Source: Lysobacter soli (lineage in GTDB: Bacteria > Pseudomonadota > Gammaproteobacteria > Xanthomonadales > Xanthomonadaceae). Taken from it: 64,000 nt of DNA. This document shows positions 26,185-35,588 of the stretch, in pieces (within the stretch, counting starts at the first letter, position 1; each line of letters opens with the position of its first letter). A program made the position numbers and the translations under genes. The notes below the pieces were generated by a model. That model was not told the DNA's origin. It searched no databases and saw nothing but the letters and a program-made list of their open reading frames with translations. The stretch covers positions 310,001 to 374,000 of the forward strand of contig NZ_QTJR01000002.1 in NCBI RefSeq assembly GCF_003382285.1, given 5' to 3'.

Positions 26185-26982
26185 GTGAATCCCTTCATTG
26201 CGTTCGATGCTCAGCACCGCTCCCTGACGTGGGAGCTCAGCCGGCGCGACGTCCTGGGCCGCTACCGCGGCGCCAGTGCCGGTATGGCCTGGTCGCTGAT
26301 CAGCCCACTGCTCATGCTGGGCGTGTACACCCTTGCCTTCGGGTACGTGCTCAAGAGCCGCTGGCCGGGGGCGACGGGCAGCACGGTCGACTTCGCACTC
26401 ATCCTCTTCCTCGGCCTGCTCACGCATGGGTTGGTGGCGGAAGTCATGACGCGCTCGCCCATGCTCATCGTCGGCAACTCGAACCTCGTCAAGCGGATCG
26501 TGTTCCCGCTCGAAGTCCTGCCCTGGACCGTGGTCCTGGCGACGCTGTTCCACCTGTGCGCGAACATCCTGGTTTTCGTGCTGCTCAGCGCGCTGGTGCG
26601 CGGGACCGTGCCCTGGACCATCGTTTTGCTCCCGCTGGTCCTGCTGCCCCTGGTCTTCCTGTCCGTGGGGCTTGGCTGGCTGCTTTCGTCGCTGGGCGTC
26701 TACCTTCGCGACATCGGACAGTTCATGGGCGTCGCGTCGACGGCGTTGTTGTTCCTGTCCTCGGCGATCGTTCCGGTCTCGACCTTGCCCGCCAATTACC
26801 AGCTGCTTTTCCACCTCAATCCACTGACCTTCATCATTGACCAGGTGCGGAACGTCGCTTACTGGGGCGTGCTCCCCGACTGGCGCGGACTGGCGCTCTA
26901 CGCTGCAGGAAGCGTGCTTTTCAGCGCGCTCGCCCTGACCGTCTTCCGGAAGCTGCGCCGTGGGTTCGCCGATGTCCTCTGA
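26185..26982 (+). CDS. wzm: ABC-2 type O-antigen exporter permease 2 (Wzm-like)
   Basis: A 265-residue polytopic membrane protein of the Wzm/KpsM type. LSRRDVLGRYRGASAGMAWSL is the classical N-terminal RDxxxRYRGSxLGxxW motif, followed by about six membrane segments and the C-terminal HLNPLTFIIDQVRNV. The GTG at 26185 has a strong GGGAGGAG ribosome site 7 bp upstream, and MNPFIAF is a natural N terminus; an upstream TTG would add 19 residues without support. Sequence differs widely from permease 1, so this is a separate exporter and not a recent duplicate. It overlaps the following ATPase gene. Confidence 0.9.
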   Translation: MNPFIAFDAQHRSLTWELSRRDVLGRYRGASAGMAWSLISPLLMLGVYTLAFGYVLKSRWPGATGSTVDFALILFLGLLTHGLVAEVMTRSPMLIVGNSNLVKRIVFPLEVLPWTVVLATLFHLCANILVFVLLSALVRGTVPWTIVLLPLVLLPLVFLSVGLGWLLSSLGVYLRDIGQFMGVASTALLFLSSAIVPVSTLPANYQLLFHLNPLTFIIDQVRNVAYWGVLPDWRGLALYAAGSVLFSALALTVFRKLRRGFADVL

Positions 26983-28333
26983 GAACAAGGAAGGCCTCGC
27001 GTCGGAGTACGTGATCGACGCGCGCGGTCTGGGCAAGGCGTACCACATCTATGAAAAGCCCATCCAGCGGCTCCTGCAGGGGCTGATGGGCCGCCGGCGC
27101 AAGCTGTACCGCGACTTCTGGGCGCTGCGCGGGCTGGACCTGCGCGTGAAGCAGGGCGAAACCCTGGGCATCGTCGGTCGCAACGGCTCGGGCAAGTCGA
27201 CCTTGCTGCAGATGATCGCGGGCACCCTCACTCCCACTGAAGGCACCGTCGCCGTGCGCGGCCGCGTCGCCGCGCTGCTCGAGCTGGGCAGCGGGTTCAA
27301 TCCGGAGTTCACCGGACGCGAGAACGTCTATCTCAACGCGGCGATCCTCGGCCTCACGCGAGCGGAGGTCGATGCTCGAATGGAGGCCATCCTCGCTTTC
27401 GCCGATATCGGCGAATTCGTCGACCAGCCGGTCCGCAATTACTCCAGCGGCATGGTCATGCGGCTCGCATTCTCGGTGATGGTGCACGTCGATGCCGACA
27501 TCCTCATCATCGACGAGGCGCTGTCGGTGGGGGACGCCTTCTTCACGCAGAAATGCATGCGCTTCCTGCGCGAGTTCAAGGAGCGCGGAACGCTGCTGTT
27601 CGTCAGTCACGACGGCGGCGCGGTGACCGGATTGTGCGACCGCGCGATCTGGATCGACTCGGGAACCATGCGCAAGGAAGGCAACGCGCGGGAGGTCATG
27701 GAGGCTTACCTGGAAGCGTTCATCGCCGAACGCGAAGGACGTGCGGCCTACGACGGCGCGGCGCGTCCGGTTCCCGCCAAGCCCCCGGTGCGGACGTCCC
27801 GGCGCGATCCCCGACAGCCGCTCATCGATCGCTCCCTGTTACGCAACGACCTGCACGTGGTCGACTTCGATCCGTCCAAGCCGGCATTCGGCGAAGGCGG
27901 GCTCAAGGTCGCGGATGTGGCGCTGCTCGACGAGGACGGCCGCCAGCTCACCACCTTGACCGGTGGCGAGACGGTGGTGCTGGAGGTCGAGGCGAGCGCG
28001 ACCCGCCGCGTGGAGTCCCCGATTGTCGGCTTCTATCTGAAGGACCGGCTCGGCCAGCTGCTGTTCGGCGACAACACCTACCTGACGACCCTGGACGAGC
28101 GGATGGTGATGGAGGCCGGCGACCGCGCCGTCGCCCGTTTCCGCTTCGACATGCCACGCCTGCAGGAAGGCGACTATTTCCTCGCCGTCGGCGTGGCCGC
28201 CGGCACGCAGCATGAGCACGTCATCCATCACTGGATGCACGAGGCACTGGCGGTCAAAGCCCTGGGCCAGGGCGCGCCCGCCGGCCTGATCGGCCTGCCG
28301 ATGCTTGAAATCACACTGGAGCAAGTGAAGTGA
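26972..28333 (+). CDS. wzt: O-antigen exporter ATPase 2 (Wzt) with C-terminal glycan-binding domain
   Basis: A 453-residue ABC ATPase. Walker A is GRNGSGKST (about 70-78), the signature NYSSGMVMRLAF (about 157) and Walker B ILIIDEALSVGD (about 178). LELGSGFNPEFTGRENVYLN is typical of Wzt/TagH. Residues about 290-450 form a Wzt-C-type beta sandwich (FGEGGLKVADVALLDEDG, VGFYLKDRLGQLLFGDNT), which in E. coli O9a binds the methylated/phosphorylated chain end. The ATG at 26972 overlaps permease 2 by 11 bp; a GTG four codons earlier is possible. It runs into the methyltransferase-coiled-coil gene with a GTGA overlap. Confidence 0.93.
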   Translation: MSSENKEGLASEYVIDARGLGKAYHIYEKPIQRLLQGLMGRRRKLYRDFWALRGLDLRVKQGETLGIVGRNGSGKSTLLQMIAGTLTPTEGTVAVRGRVAALLELGSGFNPEFTGRENVYLNAAILGLTRAEVDARMEAILAFADIGEFVDQPVRNYSSGMVMRLAFSVMVHVDADILIIDEALSVGDAFFTQKCMRFLREFKERGTLLFVSHDGGAVTGLCDRAIWIDSGTMRKEGNAREVMEAYLEAFIAEREGRAAYDGAARPVPAKPPVRTSRRDPRQPLIDRSLLRNDLHVVDFDPSKPAFGEGGLKVADVALLDEDGRQLTTLTGGETVVLEVEASATRRVESPIVGFYLKDRLGQLLFGDNTYLTTLDERMVMEAGDRAVARFRFDMPRLQEGDYFLAVGVAAGTQHEHVIHHWMHEALAVKALGQGAPAGLIGLPMLEITLEQVK

Positions 28334-29949
28334 CCCCCACCTTCCGAATGGACCGCCATCCGGTCGTCTTCCTGAGGCCGCACCTGTCGCACCCGTACGC
28401 CTGGGTGGGACATATCCCGTTCGCCTATCTGCTGATCGACCTGCTGCGGCCGCGCCAGCTGGTCGAGCTGGGCACCGATTCCGGCAACTCGTACCTCGCC
28501 TTCTGCCAGGCGGTGGAACATCTCGGCGCCCCGACCCGCTGCACCGCGATCGACTGCTGGCAGGGCGACGAGCACGCGCGTTTCTACGGCGAGCACGTAT
28601 ACAGCACGCTGCGCGCTTACCACGATCCGCGCTACAGCCGCTTCTCGACGCTGCTGCGTTCCTACTTCGCCGACGCGGTGGGCACGTTCGAGGACGGGTC
28701 GATCGACCTGCTCCACATCGACGGCCTGCATACGTACGAGGCCGTCCGCGAGGATTTCGAAACCTGGCTGCCCAAGCTCAGCGACCGCGCCGTGGTCATT
28801 TTCCACGACTGCAACGTGCAGGGCCGCGACTTCGGCGTATGGAAGCTCATCGAAGAGTTGTCTGCGCGCTACCGCACGTTCGAGTTCCGGCACAGCAACG
28901 GCCTGGCGGTGGTCGAAGTTGGAAGCCAGGTGCCCGAAGCGTTCCGCGCCTTCATGGACACCGCACTGGCCGATCCCGACGCGATGCGCCGGTATTTCGA
29001 AGGCATCGCCGCGACCATCCTCGACCCGGCGACGAACCTGCCCGTCGCCAGTGGCGCGCAGCCGCGACAGGTCGACTGCCGCGTCTACTACCGCACCGGC
29101 GAGGAAGGCTATGACGAGCGACGCTCGCTGCTGCTGCACCTGCCCGAGGGTTCGGTGCGGACGATGGATTTCCGCTTCGTCCTCCCCGACGGCGTGCGCC
29201 CGGATTTCATCCGCATCGACCCCACCGACCTCCCGGGTGTCTTCGGCCTGTTCCGGTTGGCGCTGGAATTCGAGGATCCGCAGGCACCGGACGGGGTTGG
29301 CTTCGTCGATATCCGCAAGTCCGGCCATCTGAATGCGGAAAACCTGCACCCGGTGGGTGAACGCTGGCTCCGCTTCGCGTCCTTCCACGACGACCCGTGG
29401 GTGGAGTTCTCGCTCGCCGAAGCGTGGCAGGTGGTGGGCGACCGCCCGGCGACCGCCTTGCGCGTCGGAGTGGACTACGAGACGGTCCTCCTCGATCCGA
29501 CGCTGCAGCACATCGCCTACGAACACGGCTTGGCGCTGGCCCAGCGGGCCATGGCGCCGCAATTGCCACCGCCCGTGGACGAGGAGCGTCTGTTCGATAA
29601 TCTGTCTCAGCTGGGCGAGCGTACGCAGGTCGTCGAACAGGGCGTGCAGGACCTGGGCAGCACCGCCAGCCACCACGCCGCCGAGCTGGAGGCGATGCGG
29701 GCCCTGGTGAGCGGGCAGCTGGATCTCATCCGCAGCCAGGGCGATGCAGTGCTTGAGAACAAGTCGATGCTCGCGCACCAGCAGGGCATGCTGGAGCAGC
29801 AGCGGCTTATGCTGGAGCAGCAACGCATCCTGCTGGACCAGCAACACAACATGCTGACCGTGCTGACCCGCGCAGGCTTCATCCGGCGGCTGAAGCGGCT
29901 GGTGGGTATCGAATCGCGAACCAAGGAAGATCAGGGACGATCCAGGTGA
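28330..29949 (+). CDS. methyltransferase with C-terminal coiled coil, possible chain terminator
   Basis: A 539-residue protein. Residues about 35-200 are a class I methyltransferase (VELGTDSGNSYLAF as motif I, DLLHIDGLHTYEAVREDFE, VVIFHDCNV). Residues about 240-420 form a beta-rich middle. Residues about 430-515 are a coiled coil with a tandem EQQRLMLEQQ / DQQHNML heptad-like repeat, and a basic end (IRRLKRLVG) could touch the membrane. In E. coli O9a WbdD, a kinase-methyltransferase with a coiled coil, sets chain length and marks the end recognised by Wzt. The direct overlap with Wzt 2 suggests an analogous role; no kinase domain is visible here. Confidence 0.78.
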   Translation: MTPTFRMDRHPVVFLRPHLSHPYAWVGHIPFAYLLIDLLRPRQLVELGTDSGNSYLAFCQAVEHLGAPTRCTAIDCWQGDEHARFYGEHVYSTLRAYHDPRYSRFSTLLRSYFADAVGTFEDGSIDLLHIDGLHTYEAVREDFETWLPKLSDRAVVIFHDCNVQGRDFGVWKLIEELSARYRTFEFRHSNGLAVVEVGSQVPEAFRAFMDTALADPDAMRRYFEGIAATILDPATNLPVASGAQPRQVDCRVYYRTGEEGYDERRSLLLHLPEGSVRTMDFRFVLPDGVRPDFIRIDPTDLPGVFGLFRLALEFEDPQAPDGVGFVDIRKSGHLNAENLHPVGERWLRFASFHDDPWVEFSLAEAWQVVGDRPATALRVGVDYETVLLDPTLQHIAYEHGLALAQRAMAPQLPPPVDEERLFDNLSQLGERTQVVEQGVQDLGSTASHHAAELEAMRALVSGQLDLIRSQGDAVLENKSMLAHQQGMLEQQRLMLEQQRILLDQQHNMLTVLTRAGFIRRLKRLVGIESRTKEDQGRSR

Positions 29950-32180
29950 TCACGATAAGCGTCAGCCCATGCAGTGAAGTCCGGCGCGAGGCGGGCAGCG
30001 ACGCCGCCCGCCTGAACTGGTGTGCGACCGGCACCGACCCGCAATTCATGTTGTCGATGGACGGCCACGGCTATCTCCAGGGCGGCTGGTACCAGGTTTC
30101 GCTCGACATCCGGTCGGAGCGCCAGGGCGTCGTCGCACCGGTCCTGTATCCGGACTATGGGCATGGCATGCAGGAGCATGAGCGCATCGAACTGCAAACA
30201 ACGGGTGCGCCCGGGCAGTACGGCGCACTGGTGCGCTTCCCACACACCGTCCATGCGATGCGCATGGACCCGATGGCCGCAGCTGGAACCTTCTCCACTG
30301 GCTCGATGACGCTGCGGCGTCTGTCGCGCTACAGCGCCGCGATGATGATGCTGGCGGGCATCCTGCGTCGCCGCCGCGGCAAGCGCGCGAAGCTGGCCAT
30401 GCTCAAGTGGGTCCTGGCACGGCTGGTCAAGGGCGGTCCGGCCGGGTTGGGCGCGGCGCTGCACGATGAATACGCGGGCGTTTCCACGTTCGATGCAGGC
30501 AACGACTATGAGCGCTGGGTCCGCCTGTACGGGTGCGGCGCCAACGTGCCGCATGCGGATGCGGGCGAACCGCTCATCTCGGTCCTGATGCCGGTCTACA
30601 ACACGCCGGAGAAGTGGTTGCGCCGGAGCATCGGCAGCGTGATCGGGCAGGACTACCGCAACTGGGAACTGTGCATTGCCGATGATGCCTCGACGCAGCC
30701 GCACGTGCGACGCGTCCTGCAGGAATTCGCCGGCATGGACGCCCGTATCAAGATCGCGTTCCGCGAGCGCAACGGCCATATCTCGGCGACGTCGAACAGC
30801 GCGCTCGAACTTGCGAGCGGCGAATACGTCGCGCTGCTCGACCACGATGACGAGTTGCCGCCGACGGCGTTGTCGGATGTGGCCGCGGCCCTGGCGGCCA
30901 ATCCGCACTGGCGCATGCTGTACACGGACGAGGACAAGGTCGACGAACTTGGTCGGCGCTACGATCCGTACTTCAAGCCGGACTGGAACTACGAGCTGTT
31001 TCTGTCGCAGAACTGCTTCAGCCACCTGGGCGTGTTCGAAACGCGGCTGGTGCGCGAAGTAGGCGGCTTCCGCGAAGGGCTCGAAGGCAGCCAAGACTGG
31101 GACCTTGCGCTTCGTTGCTGCGAACGCGTCGACGCCAGTGAAATCGGCCATCTGGCGAAAGTGCTTTATCACTGGCGCGCCATTCCCGGTTCGACCGCGC
31201 TCGCCGTGGGCGAAAAAAGTTACGCGGTGACCGCCGGCGAGCGTGCGGTCAGGGAGCACCTGCACCGCGTCGGCGCGGCAGGCCGCGTGCTGTCCACCGA
31301 GTGGGGACACCACCGACTGCAATACGACGTGCCGGTGCCCGCCCCCAGGGTGAGCCTGATCGTGCCCACGCGCGATCGCGTCGCCCTGCTGAAGATGTGC
31401 GTCGAGTCGATCCTGACGCGGACCACGTATACGGACTACGAGATCCTCATCGTCGACAACCAGTCGGTCGAGCCAGAGACCGCCGAATACTTCGCGGAGG
31501 TGGTGTGCGATCCCCGCGTTCGCGTGCTTCCCTACGATGCGCCGTTCAACTATTCGGCGATCAACAACCACGCGGTGCGGCACGCAAGCGGCAGCATCAT
31601 CGGCCTGATCAACAACGACATCGAGGTCATCACGCCCGAGTGGCTGGACGAGATGGTCGGACACGCCGTGCGCCCCGACGTGGGCGCGGTCGGCGCGATG
31701 CTCTATTACCCCAATGACACCATCCAGCACGCCGGCGTCATCGTCGGCCTGCATGGCGTAGCGGGGCATGCCTACAGTGCGAAGCCGCGCGGGTATCCCG
31801 GCCAGATGAATCGCGCCCGCCTGACGCAGTCGCTGTCGGCCGTGACCGCCGCGTGCCTGCTGGTGCGTCGGGAAGTGTTCGATGCGGTCGGCGGCCTGGA
31901 CGAAGCCATCTGCGTGGCGTTCAACGACGTCGATTTCTGCCTGCGCGTTCGTGAGGCAGGCTACCGCAACGTGTGGACGCCATTCGCCGAGCTCTACCAC
32001 CATGAATCGGCGTCGCGCGGCCTGGAAGACACGCCCGAGAAGATCGAGCGCTTCCAGCGGGAAGTGTTGTTCATGAACCAGCGATGGGGCGACACCTTGT
32101 CCGTCGACCCGGCGTATAACCCGAACCTGACGCTCCACGGGGAGCCGTTCGGCCTTGCGTTTCCCCCGCGAAGCCCATGA
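29946..32180 (+). CDS. tandem GT2 glycosyltransferase with N-terminal beta domain
   Basis: A 744-residue protein. Residues about 25-125 are a beta-rich module (GWYQVSLDIRS ... VLYPDYGHG ... MRMDP) that is also present at the N terminus of the next gene's product. Two GT2 domains follow: about 215-440 (ISVLMPVYNTPEKWL, IADDAST, ALLDHDDELPP) and about 475-740 (VSLIVPTRDRVALLK, IVDNQSVEP, GLINNDIEVITPEWL). Such tandem GT2 proteins polymerise or extend O-antigen chains in the cytoplasm. The GTG start overlaps the previous stop (GTGA), and its own stop overlaps the next ATG (ATGA). Confidence 0.9.
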   Translation: MITISVSPCSEVRREAGSDAARLNWCATGTDPQFMLSMDGHGYLQGGWYQVSLDIRSERQGVVAPVLYPDYGHGMQEHERIELQTTGAPGQYGALVRFPHTVHAMRMDPMAAAGTFSTGSMTLRRLSRYSAAMMMLAGILRRRRGKRAKLAMLKWVLARLVKGGPAGLGAALHDEYAGVSTFDAGNDYERWVRLYGCGANVPHADAGEPLISVLMPVYNTPEKWLRRSIGSVIGQDYRNWELCIADDASTQPHVRRVLQEFAGMDARIKIAFRERNGHISATSNSALELASGEYVALLDHDDELPPTALSDVAAALAANPHWRMLYTDEDKVDELGRRYDPYFKPDWNYELFLSQNCFSHLGVFETRLVREVGGFREGLEGSQDWDLALRCCERVDASEIGHLAKVLYHWRAIPGSTALAVGEKSYAVTAGERAVREHLHRVGAAGRVLSTEWGHHRLQYDVPVPAPRVSLIVPTRDRVALLKMCVESILTRTTYTDYEILIVDNQSVEPETAEYFAEVVCDPRVRVLPYDAPFNYSAINNHAVRHASGSIIGLINNDIEVITPEWLDEMVGHAVRPDVGAVGAMLYYPNDTIQHAGVIVGLHGVAGHAYSAKPRGYPGQMNRARLTQSLSAVTAACLLVRREVFDAVGGLDEAICVAFNDVDFCLRVREAGYRNVWTPFAELYHHESASRGLEDTPEKIERFQREVLFMNQRWGDTLSVDPAYNPNLTLHGEPFGLAFPPRSP

Positions 32181-34765
32181 AGAGATTCCCGATCCTTGCG
32201 GCCGTCGCCGCTTTCATCGTGGTGTTTGTGGGGTTTGCCGCGACGGGACGCGATACCCGCTACGAGGTGTCGTTGAGGATGCGAACCACCGCCGGTTCGC
32301 TGGGCCAGCTGTTCTATGCGGGCGAAGGCAAAGGATACTCGCCCGACCGGAGCGTCGCCTTCGCAGCGACCTCGGACGGCACCTGGCACGAATACCGCAT
32401 CCGGCTCGGTGTGCACGAGCCGGTCGCGAGGCTGCGTGTCGACCCGGGCATCGAGGCGGGCGAGGTTGCGATCGGCCCGGTCGCCATACGCACGCCGGGC
32501 GCGGATCCTGCTCCGTTGGCAGGCCGTACGCTTTCGGCAGCGGTCAAGGGTACCAACGACGTCACCTCGCCACGCGTCGAGGGTGAAGCAATCGTCTTCG
32601 CTGCCTCGGCTGGCGACCCGTTCATCGATCTGGCGCTGCCGAAGGGCGGCAGTCCCTGGCCTGCCCGGCTGGGCCTTGCTGCCGCCGCCGCGGCGGTCAC
32701 ATTCGTCCTTTGCCTGCTGTTCGCAAGCCTCCAGCGGTTGCCCGCGTATGTGACCGGGATGCGGATCGCGCGGCATGCCGCCGGCCGCCTGGCCGAACGC
32801 CTCAGCGAGCCATCCGTGGTCACCGTGAAGGCCGAAGCCGCCGCGGTGCTCGTCGCGCTTGCGGTCGCATCCGTGGTCTACATCGCGCTGGCGTTGCACC
32901 AGTCCTCGGTGGGGGTGTGGGAAACCATGTACCCCGCCAAGCCGGTGCATCAGCTGGTAGATCTGGGTGAGCCGCGGCGGGTCAGGTCGGATGAGTGGAA
33001 CACGCAGACTCCCTGGATCCTCAACCAGGTGCAGCGTGGCGCCAGGCTCACCAATTCCAACATCGGCGGGGAGCGTGCCCCGTTGCTCGCATCGGTTCCG
33101 GTGTTGGGCTCCGTCGCGACATTCCAGCCGAAATTCTTGGGCTTCGTACTGTTCGACTTGGAGCATGGCTATTCCTGGTGGTGGGCCTACAAGACGTTCG
33201 GCCTTGTCGCGGCATTCTTCTGGTTGTTGCTCATCCTCACGCGCGGCAACACGGCGATGTCGTTTCTCGGCGCGGTGTGGGTATACGCGTCTTCGTTCTC
33301 GCAATGGTGGCTGTCGAGCAACCTGGCTGAAATCCTCATCGCCTTCGCCCTCGGCGTGATTGGTGCCAATTACCTGCTGTACGCGCGCAGGCGCCGATGG
33401 CTGTTCACGGGCGCGCTGCTGGCCGTCTACTCGATCATCAGCCTCCTGCTCCACCTGTACCCGCCCTTCATCCTCCCAATGGCTTACCTTGGGGTATTCC
33501 TGTTGGCCGCATCGCTGGTCGAACCCGGCGCCACGGACAAGATCCGCGACGCCTGGGGCATTCGCGTGATGACCGGCATGGTCGTCGTCGCAACGAGCGC
33601 CTTGCTCCTCGCCTCGTACGTGGTGCAGGCGGAAGACACCATCGCCACCATGATGGCCACAATCTACCCCGGCCACCGAGTGGCGGTGCCGGGCAGCGTG
33701 ACGCTTGAGCGCGCGCTGTACGCGTGGTTTGAAGCGTTCCGTTTCGGCGAGCTGCGTTTCCCCGCTGCGGCCATCAACGCATCGGAGGCCAGCAGTTTCG
33801 TCCTGGCGTTCCCGATCGGGATCGCCGCGTTGCGTTTCCGGGGACTGCTTCGCCGCGAGGGGGCTTATCCCGCGGCTTTGGCGCTCTATGCACTGCTGGT
33901 GCTTTTCTGGATGTGCTGCTCGATGCCCGAGCCGCTTGCGAAGCTGTACCAGTCTGCCGGTTGGTCCTGGTCGCCACCCGAACGCTCGCTGGTCGGCCTT
34001 GGAATCGGGTCGATCCTGCTGGCCATCATCGTGGCCGCCCACGCCGAAGCAGCGTCGCCACAGGCAGGAATTCTTCGACCCCTTGAGGACCGTCGCTGGA
34101 TTCCGCTCCTGGCCGTCATCGTCGTGGGCATGTTTGGCTGGGGTCTGCGCAAGAGCGACGAAGCCTTCATTACTCCCGGCACCGTCGCCGCTGGCATGCT
34201 GCTGGCCTTCCTGCTATCCCGCGGCATTTCACAAGGCAAGCGTGCTTCGCTCGCCCTGGGTGTCGCGTTACTCGCCATCCCTGGAGCAACGGTCAATCCG
34301 TTGACGTCCGGCTTGTCCGCCATTCTCGACAAGCCGATCCTTTCCGCGGCCAGGGCGGCCAGCGATGGTCCCGCCGACCGCTGGGCCGTCGTAGGGGACT
34401 TCGTCTTCGCCCAAGGTCTAAAGGCTCGTGGGCTGGACGTGGTAAACGGATCGCAAATGGTGCCCGACGCGCGGCTACACACGATACTGGATCCCGCCAG
34501 GCGACATGCCGACGTTTGGAACCGTTATGCGCACGTGCTGTTCGAATCCGCGCCCGGTTCCGCGTCGCCGGAGTATTCGCTGGGCCAAGCGGACCTCTAT
34601 GTAGTGAAGCTCGACATCTGTGGTCCCCAGATGCGCGCCATGCGCGTCAACCGGATCGCGTACACCCGCGCTGTCCCGGATCAGGACCTGCGGTGCCTTG
34701 AACCCATCGCCGGGGACGACAGCAGCGGCGTCCGGCTGTTCAAGCTTGTCCCACCCAAGGCGTGA
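32177..34765 (+). CDS. large polytopic membrane protein, GT-C-like candidate
   Basis: An 862-residue protein with an N-terminal membrane anchor, a periplasmic beta module (about 25-130: TRYEVSLRMRTT ... FYAGEGKGY ... LRVDPG) like that of the preceding GT2 protein, then about ten or more hydrophobic segments and a soluble C-terminal part from about 750. An acidic loop between early segments, VRSDEWNTQTPWILNQ, recalls the catalytic aspartate/glutamate loop of GT-C enzymes and of large LPS-cluster membrane proteins. I infer a periplasm-facing glycosyltransferase using a polyprenol-phosphate sugar. It could instead be a polymerase or acyltransferase; no motif settles this. Confidence 0.6.
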   Translation: MKRFPILAAVAAFIVVFVGFAATGRDTRYEVSLRMRTTAGSLGQLFYAGEGKGYSPDRSVAFAATSDGTWHEYRIRLGVHEPVARLRVDPGIEAGEVAIGPVAIRTPGADPAPLAGRTLSAAVKGTNDVTSPRVEGEAIVFAASAGDPFIDLALPKGGSPWPARLGLAAAAAAVTFVLCLLFASLQRLPAYVTGMRIARHAAGRLAERLSEPSVVTVKAEAAAVLVALAVASVVYIALALHQSSVGVWETMYPAKPVHQLVDLGEPRRVRSDEWNTQTPWILNQVQRGARLTNSNIGGERAPLLASVPVLGSVATFQPKFLGFVLFDLEHGYSWWWAYKTFGLVAAFFWLLLILTRGNTAMSFLGAVWVYASSFSQWWLSSNLAEILIAFALGVIGANYLLYARRRRWLFTGALLAVYSIISLLLHLYPPFILPMAYLGVFLLAASLVEPGATDKIRDAWGIRVMTGMVVVATSALLLASYVVQAEDTIATMMATIYPGHRVAVPGSVTLERALYAWFEAFRFGELRFPAAAINASEASSFVLAFPIGIAALRFRGLLRREGAYPAALALYALLVLFWMCCSMPEPLAKLYQSAGWSWSPPERSLVGLGIGSILLAIIVAAHAEAASPQAGILRPLEDRRWIPLLAVIVVGMFGWGLRKSDEAFITPGTVAAGMLLAFLLSRGISQGKRASLALGVALLAIPGATVNPLTSGLSAILDKPILSAARAASDGPADRWAVVGDFVFAQGLKARGLDVVNGSQMVPDARLHTILDPARRHADVWNRYAHVLFESAPGSASPEYSLGQADLYVVKLDICGPQMRAMRVNRIAYTRAVPDQDLRCLEPIAGDDSSGVRLFKLVPPKA

Positions 34766-34766
34766 C

Positions 34767-35588
34767 ATGAACACGATTCCCGAAGACACCGCCGAAGACG
34801 CGACGCACAGCTTCGTCGTACCGGCGTACAAACAGTCCCCGTACCTGGAGAGTTGCCTTGCGTCGCTCGCCGAACAGACCCGGCGGTCACCCATCGTCAT
34901 TTCCACCTCGACGCCGTTCGCGGGCCTGGACGACCTGGCCCGGAAATACGGTGCCCGGGTCCATGTGCATGGCCCCAACAGGGGCATCGCCCACGACTGG
35001 TCGGTTGCCGTGGCCAGCGCCGGTTCGCCATGGGTGACGATCGCCCATCAGGACGATGTGTACCTGCCGCATTTCGCGGAGAGAACGGTTCGCGCCCTGG
35101 AGCGGTCGCCCGCCGCGGCGCTCGCATTCACTGGCTATGCGGAGGTCGCGGGAAGCGCAGTGCGCAAGCGCTCGACCATGCTCTGGATCAAGGTGTTGCT
35201 GCTCGAACTGGCATTCTGGGGGCGGTGCGAAGTGAAGTCCCGCTGGTCCAAGACGAATGCGCTGCGATTCGGTTGCCCGATTCCGTGCCCGGCGGTCACG
35301 CTCAGGCGCGACATCGCCGATGGCATTTTCGATCCGAGCTACACGGTCAACCTGGACTGGTCGGCCTGGCTCAAGCTTGCACGCGAGCGGACGGCGGGCG
35401 GCTTCGTCTACATCCGCGAAACGCTGATGCTGCACCGGATCCACGCCGACAGCGCAACGACCGAAGGGATCTCGGGCGGGGCGAGGGCGAGTGAGGACGA
35501 GCGTATCTTCCGTCAGTTGTGGCCCGCGGGCATGGCCCGACTGATCGCGAACTTCTATCGAATGGCCTACAAGGGCAACAGTCTATGA
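34767..35588 (+). CDS. GT2-family glycosyltransferase
   Basis: A 273-residue GT-A glycosyltransferase. SFVVPAYKQSPYLESCLASL is the N-terminal nucleotide-binding strand, TIAHQDDVYLPHF carries the QDD version of the metal-binding DxD motif, and YTVNLDWSAWLKLA fits the acceptor/catalytic region. It begins 1 bp after the stop of the membrane protein gene and ends in an ATGA overlap with the small membrane protein gene. Donor and acceptor are unknown. The frame is open upstream, but the ATG at 34767 is the natural start. Confidence 0.82.
   Translation: MNTIPEDTAEDATHSFVVPAYKQSPYLESCLASLAEQTRRSPIVISTSTPFAGLDDLARKYGARVHVHGPNRGIAHDWSVAVASAGSPWVTIAHQDDVYLPHFAERTVRALERSPAAALAFTGYAEVAGSAVRKRSTMLWIKVLLLELAFWGRCEVKSRWSKTNALRFGCPIPCPAVTLRRDIADGIFDPSYTVNLDWSAWLKLARERTAGGFVYIRETLMLHRIHADSATTEGISGGARASEDERIFRQLWPAGMARLIANFYRMAYKGNSL

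Noticed and set aside
29770-29870. Short DNA repeats (GAGCAGCAGCGG-like) suggesting a tandem repeat or CRISPR
   Set aside because: They encode the heptad-like coiled coil of the methyltransferase protein; unit size and spacing are not those of CRISPR.
31994-34042. 682-codon open frame on the minus strand
   Set aside because: Shadow of the large membrane protein gene; low-complexity translation.
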